Shown one piece after another: positions 60,445 to 64,000 of a stretch of DNA of 64,000 nt. Every line of letters begins with the position of its first letter. Positions within the stretch are counted from its first letter, which is position 1. The notes beneath the pieces were generated by a model. It saw nothing but the letters and a program-made list of their open reading frames with translations. It was not told where the DNA came from and made no database searches. The position numbers and the translations under genes are program-made. The DNA is from Phoenix dactylifera (Eukaryota > Streptophyta > Magnoliopsida > Arecales > Arecaceae): the NCBI RefSeq assembly GCF_009389715.1, contig NC_052401.1, positions 3,445,530-3,509,529 on the forward strand. Reading direction: 5' to 3'.

Positions 60445-60850
60445 CTAAAGGTATTACAATATAAAGATAAAGATATCAAATTTTTTTCATTTACTATTTT
60501 GTAAGTTTATTCTCGGTGATTAACGAAGTATTCATGCTTTTATCTCTACGTGCCCGTGCTGTGCTTGGAGGCTACTTAGACGAAGTTGCGGTTTATTATA
60601 CCTCGAGAGTATCCTCGCCTATCACCTGCAAGGGAGAGGCGATCTTGTTCTAACTTTTAAACTTGATGTCATGAGATTGAGATCTGTTCAGAGTCAATAT
60701 CAGCAAACCATTGATTGTTACTGCAACAAGGTAAATTATCCATTCCTTGCTCTTTTTTATTTTCTTACGTTTTCTTTTAGATAGGTTGGTCATATGTTAG
60801 TAAAAAGAAATTTATCTAAAATCTCTCATGCGTGTTTTTTTTTGTTTTTT
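60445..60850. other. Intergenic, repeat-derived
   Basis: Continuation of the repeat unit without a recognised gene. GACTTAGACGAAG-like and TCACCTGCAAGGGAG text has an LTR-like feel but no second copy is visible. Confidence 0.3.
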
Positions 60851-61429
60851 TTTCATAGTGGTGGAATTTGAACTGGTTGGTTATCAATGGATTCTTGAAT
60901 CGGTGGGATATGTGAGCTCTCCTTGGCGTGAGCTTTGGTCTACGGAAACTGGCCGACACTTCCCATAACCCCACGTTATCAAAGATGCTGACCAAGTGAG
61001 GCGAAGACTTTGACAATTTTGGCTTCCGCGGATCAGCCACTTACTTTTGAGAGGTGATATTCTACCACAAACTATATCCAATTATATATATATATACCTT
61101 TCCAAATACTTGAGGCACAAGGAATAAAGTTAGGTGATTGATGATTTTTTTTTAGAACAACATGCTCCTTAGGATAGATTGATCGTGCTTGCTTAGAATC
61201 CAAAACAAATATCAAAATTAAAAAAGTATTAAAAAAATAAAAAATTATTTTTATTAAAAAAATTGAGCTATGTATGTATATATATAAAAGGCTTTCTCTC
61301 TCTCTCTCTCTCTCTTTCTCACTTTTTCTCATACCACCCTCCAAAAGGATGCCTCTCACACTTTATCAAGTTAACTTATGTACTAGCTCCACTCAACTTC
61401 AAGCACTAACAGAAAACTAAAACCAACTA

Positions 61430-61862
61430 CAGGGTGGTGGTTGCAGGTTGTTAGCTATTCAACATTTTGATTTTCGGTGCGGAGCTGAGGGCTACTTGGG
61501 CAGGCTTTTGTCATGCCAAGCACGATTTATGAGTTAGCTCTATCTTCTTGAAGGATAATTCGGTTACGGTTATCAATTGGATTTAGGGAGGTCCAAGAGG
61601 ATAATGGATGCGACCACCCATTGCTCTAAGATATCTGGACAATATTGAGGGACGGAGAGGCTTTCTAGGTGAAGCATGTTTTTCGAGAAGCCAACGAGGC
61701 TGCGAATTGGGTGTCTACTTATATGGCCAGTCATTCCAGTAGCACCTTGTGGGTTAGAGATGGAGAGTTGCCCTAGGCACTCCGAGATATTTTATTTTCT
61801 CACTTTATTGGGTACATCTTAATTCGTTAAGTATGATCTACCCGCTTTAGCAAAAAAAAACA
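61430..61862 (+). mobile_element. L1-type LINE 3' end (RNase H to poly-A)
   Basis: The plus strand encodes a decayed RNase H domain: AELRATWAGFCHAKHDL near 61490, KDNSVTVINWI near 61560, KHVFREANEAANWVSTYMAS near 61670-61730 and LRDILFSHFIGYILIR near 61775, then an A run at 61852-61860. Several stops interrupt it. Imperfect repeats AAAACCAACTA (about 61420) and AAAACAACTA (about 61863) could be the target duplication. Confidence 0.75.
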
Positions 61863-63174
61863 AAACAACTAGAAGACAAAACTTTAGGGTTGCGTTTAGG
61901 TTTGTTGTGCCTTAAGCTCATCCCGACCAAATTGGACCAACATATAAAAACAAAAATAACTATGCTTTGGAGTTCGTGATGACTCCAACGCTCCTCTCAT
62001 TACAAACTCTATGCTAACCGCCGCGCAAATCTGTAGACAACTCGACCGCCAATCTTTTGGTGAAAATATCTACTAGCTAATCCTTTATGAAAATCTCTCT
62101 CTCTCTCTCTCTCTTCTCATCTTATAAGCCATCTAAAAGAAATAGGAAAAACACCACTAGACAAAGAAACCAAATCCTATGTCTCATTCTTATTAAGATC
62201 GGCATCTTCTTCAAACACTTGGTGACCATAAAATTAAGCAAGGAATAAAGAACAAAGTTAGGCAATTGATGATTTTTTTCCATTTGAGAAGAAAGATGAA
62301 TACAGCCCATTGATGATTCATTGAGATAATGAATTGTAGCAAAGCCAAGATTGGACCAGGTACCTTGTACCAACGATATGAGATCACTTTACAAGCTCAA
62401 CTAGCTTGCACCCTCTAATTGATGATTTAAAATTCTAATTATCTCTAGAGCCATCAATATTCATACTATATACCAACTCGAGACCATGCATTATATTTTG
62501 CAATGTCGATAGACGGTGTTATTTAGAAAGCTATTAGAATTTAAATTATTTAATAAATTTAAATAACTTTCAGAATTTTTTAATGATTTTGAAGGGTTTT
62601 TCATTTCATGTTTGCTTTTTGATAGAATATTGAATTTAACTGGAAAAGCTAAAACAATAAAGCATCTGGGACTTCTTATTGATCTTTTATCCAGCATTGG
62701 ATGTGTTAGTGAAGAAAGGCTACTTGTATTTATGCCAACTCCAATTAGGGGAACTTGGTTGGACTTGTGAGCTTTGGGCTAAATACTGAATGCATGCATG
62801 CATGGATGCATGAATCTCGGCACAGCCATCCATGCCATGCATGTTCATGGCGCATGAGTGGTTATAAACTACAGAGATTATTGGAGGCCTTTTAATGGAG
62901 GGACTTGCTGGTCTACTTATTGCCTGCCCTCAACGACCAATAAGAGCCTTGGTGGGTCTGTGTCTAATTAGCTAGTTGTTGGCTGCCGACAACAGCTATT
63001 AAGAGCTTTTATGGGCTCATCTCCAACTAGCCGTTGGGACCTTAAATTCTGAAAGGGAGTTTACTGGACCAGGGTGCTTAGTTCCTAGATTGTGCCTCTA
63101 CTATATCGAACTCTTATCTCATCAATTCCATGCTCTATACAAACTGCCATATTACTCTCCCCTTTACTGACAAC

Positions 63175-63400
63175 CATCATCTAAAACACATCTTGATCAT
63201 TAAATAGAGGCTTCAATGCCTCTTCCAAAGACTGCCTTGGGACTAAATAATACATCTGCTCTATCTTTCGATAACCAAGCTCCTTCGTGAGATTTTCCAA
63301 CTCAATAAAACTTATATAAGTCTGGGTCGTAGTTGTTATAGTAGCTGACACACGGTCTAGGAGAAACAAAAGCATCCCTCATGGTGGATCTCTAGCGTAA
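63175..63400 (-). pseudogene. Mutator-like transposase N-terminal fragment
   Basis: The minus strand reads ISFIELENLTKELGYRKIEQ, then MYYLVPRQSLEEALKPLFND and QDVF, which resembles the N-terminal domain of plant MuDR-type transposases (a KELGY ... PGKSLEDGLKPLxxDxDV pattern). Just upstream, a VSYYNNYDPDLY-like stretch lies in another frame, so a frameshift near 63325 separates them. No terminal inverted repeats are visible. The family call is from memory. Confidence 0.5.
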
Positions 63401-64000
63401 ATTGGTCATCCTTGCCGTGTACATATGAAAAGCCACTTTCACAAGGGACAATTACACCCCAAGAATGCTTATTAAGATAGGGACCGTTTTCACAAGAAAC
63501 AATTACAACTAATATCTTAATAGGGACTAAGTGCACCTAATTTATCTAACAATATAACACTATAACAATATATAGTGTACCAAGTGTACCTAACAACACA
63601 ACATTGTAACAATACAACAGTGTAGGAGAAGAGTAGACAAAGGAGAAGATAAAGAAAAACTAAGAACACATGGAAGGTGGGCCCAAGATCTAACAATGGG
63701 AGATATATTATCTATAATCTCCTACGTAGCACAATGTAGGAGATAATAAACAATTTAAAAGGAAACATAGTTATTTACACTATGTGGCAATGTTCCTCTC
63801 AAAAGAAAATTAAATGTTTAAAAGGGCACTAAATAAAATAAACTGTAGCAATTGTCAGATAATATGTGTACCGTTATTATTGCAAACACACAAATTTTTT
63901 TAAGGAAAAATATTGAGATTAATGAACAAAATTGCAATCGATGAAATTATTGTTATGCTATTGCCAATAGCTAATTATGATTGTGTTCCAATAGATTATT
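63401..64000. other. Intergenic, no gene seen
   Basis: AT-rich DNA to the window end with short internal repeats (CACAAGRRACAATTACA twice; AACAATATAACA-type repeats) and no supported gene. Confidence 0.4.

Overview
This window is nuclear DNA from a flowering plant. Introns are long (up to about 4.3 kb), and there are two eukaryotic tRNA genes, plastid-targeted and mitochondrial-type proteins, a plastid DNA insertion, and many plant transposons: L1-type LINE ends, SINEs, hAT and Tourist MITEs, and a Ty1/copia element. GC-rich 5' exons with moderate codon bias elsewhere suggest a non-grass monocot such as a palm. That placement is inference; I could run no search.

Layout. 0-7.2 kb is intergenic and holds a small hAT MITE, a LINE end, a tRNA-derived SINE and a 1.43 kb Tourist/Harbinger MITE with a 138-bp minisatellite. 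8.0-13.8 kb (minus) is a five-exon gene for a chloroplast RimP-like ribosome maturation factor. 13.8-14.5 kb holds two LINE ends. 15.2-21.1 kb (minus) is a three-exon gene for a membrane-anchored DUF218 protein with a hAT element in intron 1. 21-25.6 kb is gene-poor and ends at tRNA-Ala(UGC). 27.1-31.0 kb (minus) is a MORF1-like organellar RNA editing factor, followed by tRNA-Ser(GCU). 31.4-39 kb is repeat-rich: a possible LTR fragment, foldback elements, TA tracts, LINE ends and a local duplication.

39.2-46.4 kb is a decayed copia retrotransposon. It sits inside a LINE RNase H remnant and carries a plastid clpP fragment. 47.4-54.3 kb (plus) is a bZIP-like gene of the At4g06598 type. 56.5-57.0 kb (minus) is a lipid-transfer protein gene. 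Next to it, 57.1-58.4 kb is a hAT element with perfect 8-bp target duplications that has captured most of an inositol polyphosphate multikinase gene. 58.6-63.1 kb is a diverged direct repeat with TA tracts, a foldback MITE and a LINE end. A Mutator transposase scrap lies near 63.3 kb.

The protein genes are separate single-copy loci with no operon-like link. Three act in or are sent to organelles or the secretory route (RimP-like, MORF1-like, LTP). The most unusual object is the gene-capturing hAT at 57.1-58.4 kb. I saw no sign of a wholly new molecular system. All exon boundaries are hand-picked from splice sites and reading-frame continuity.
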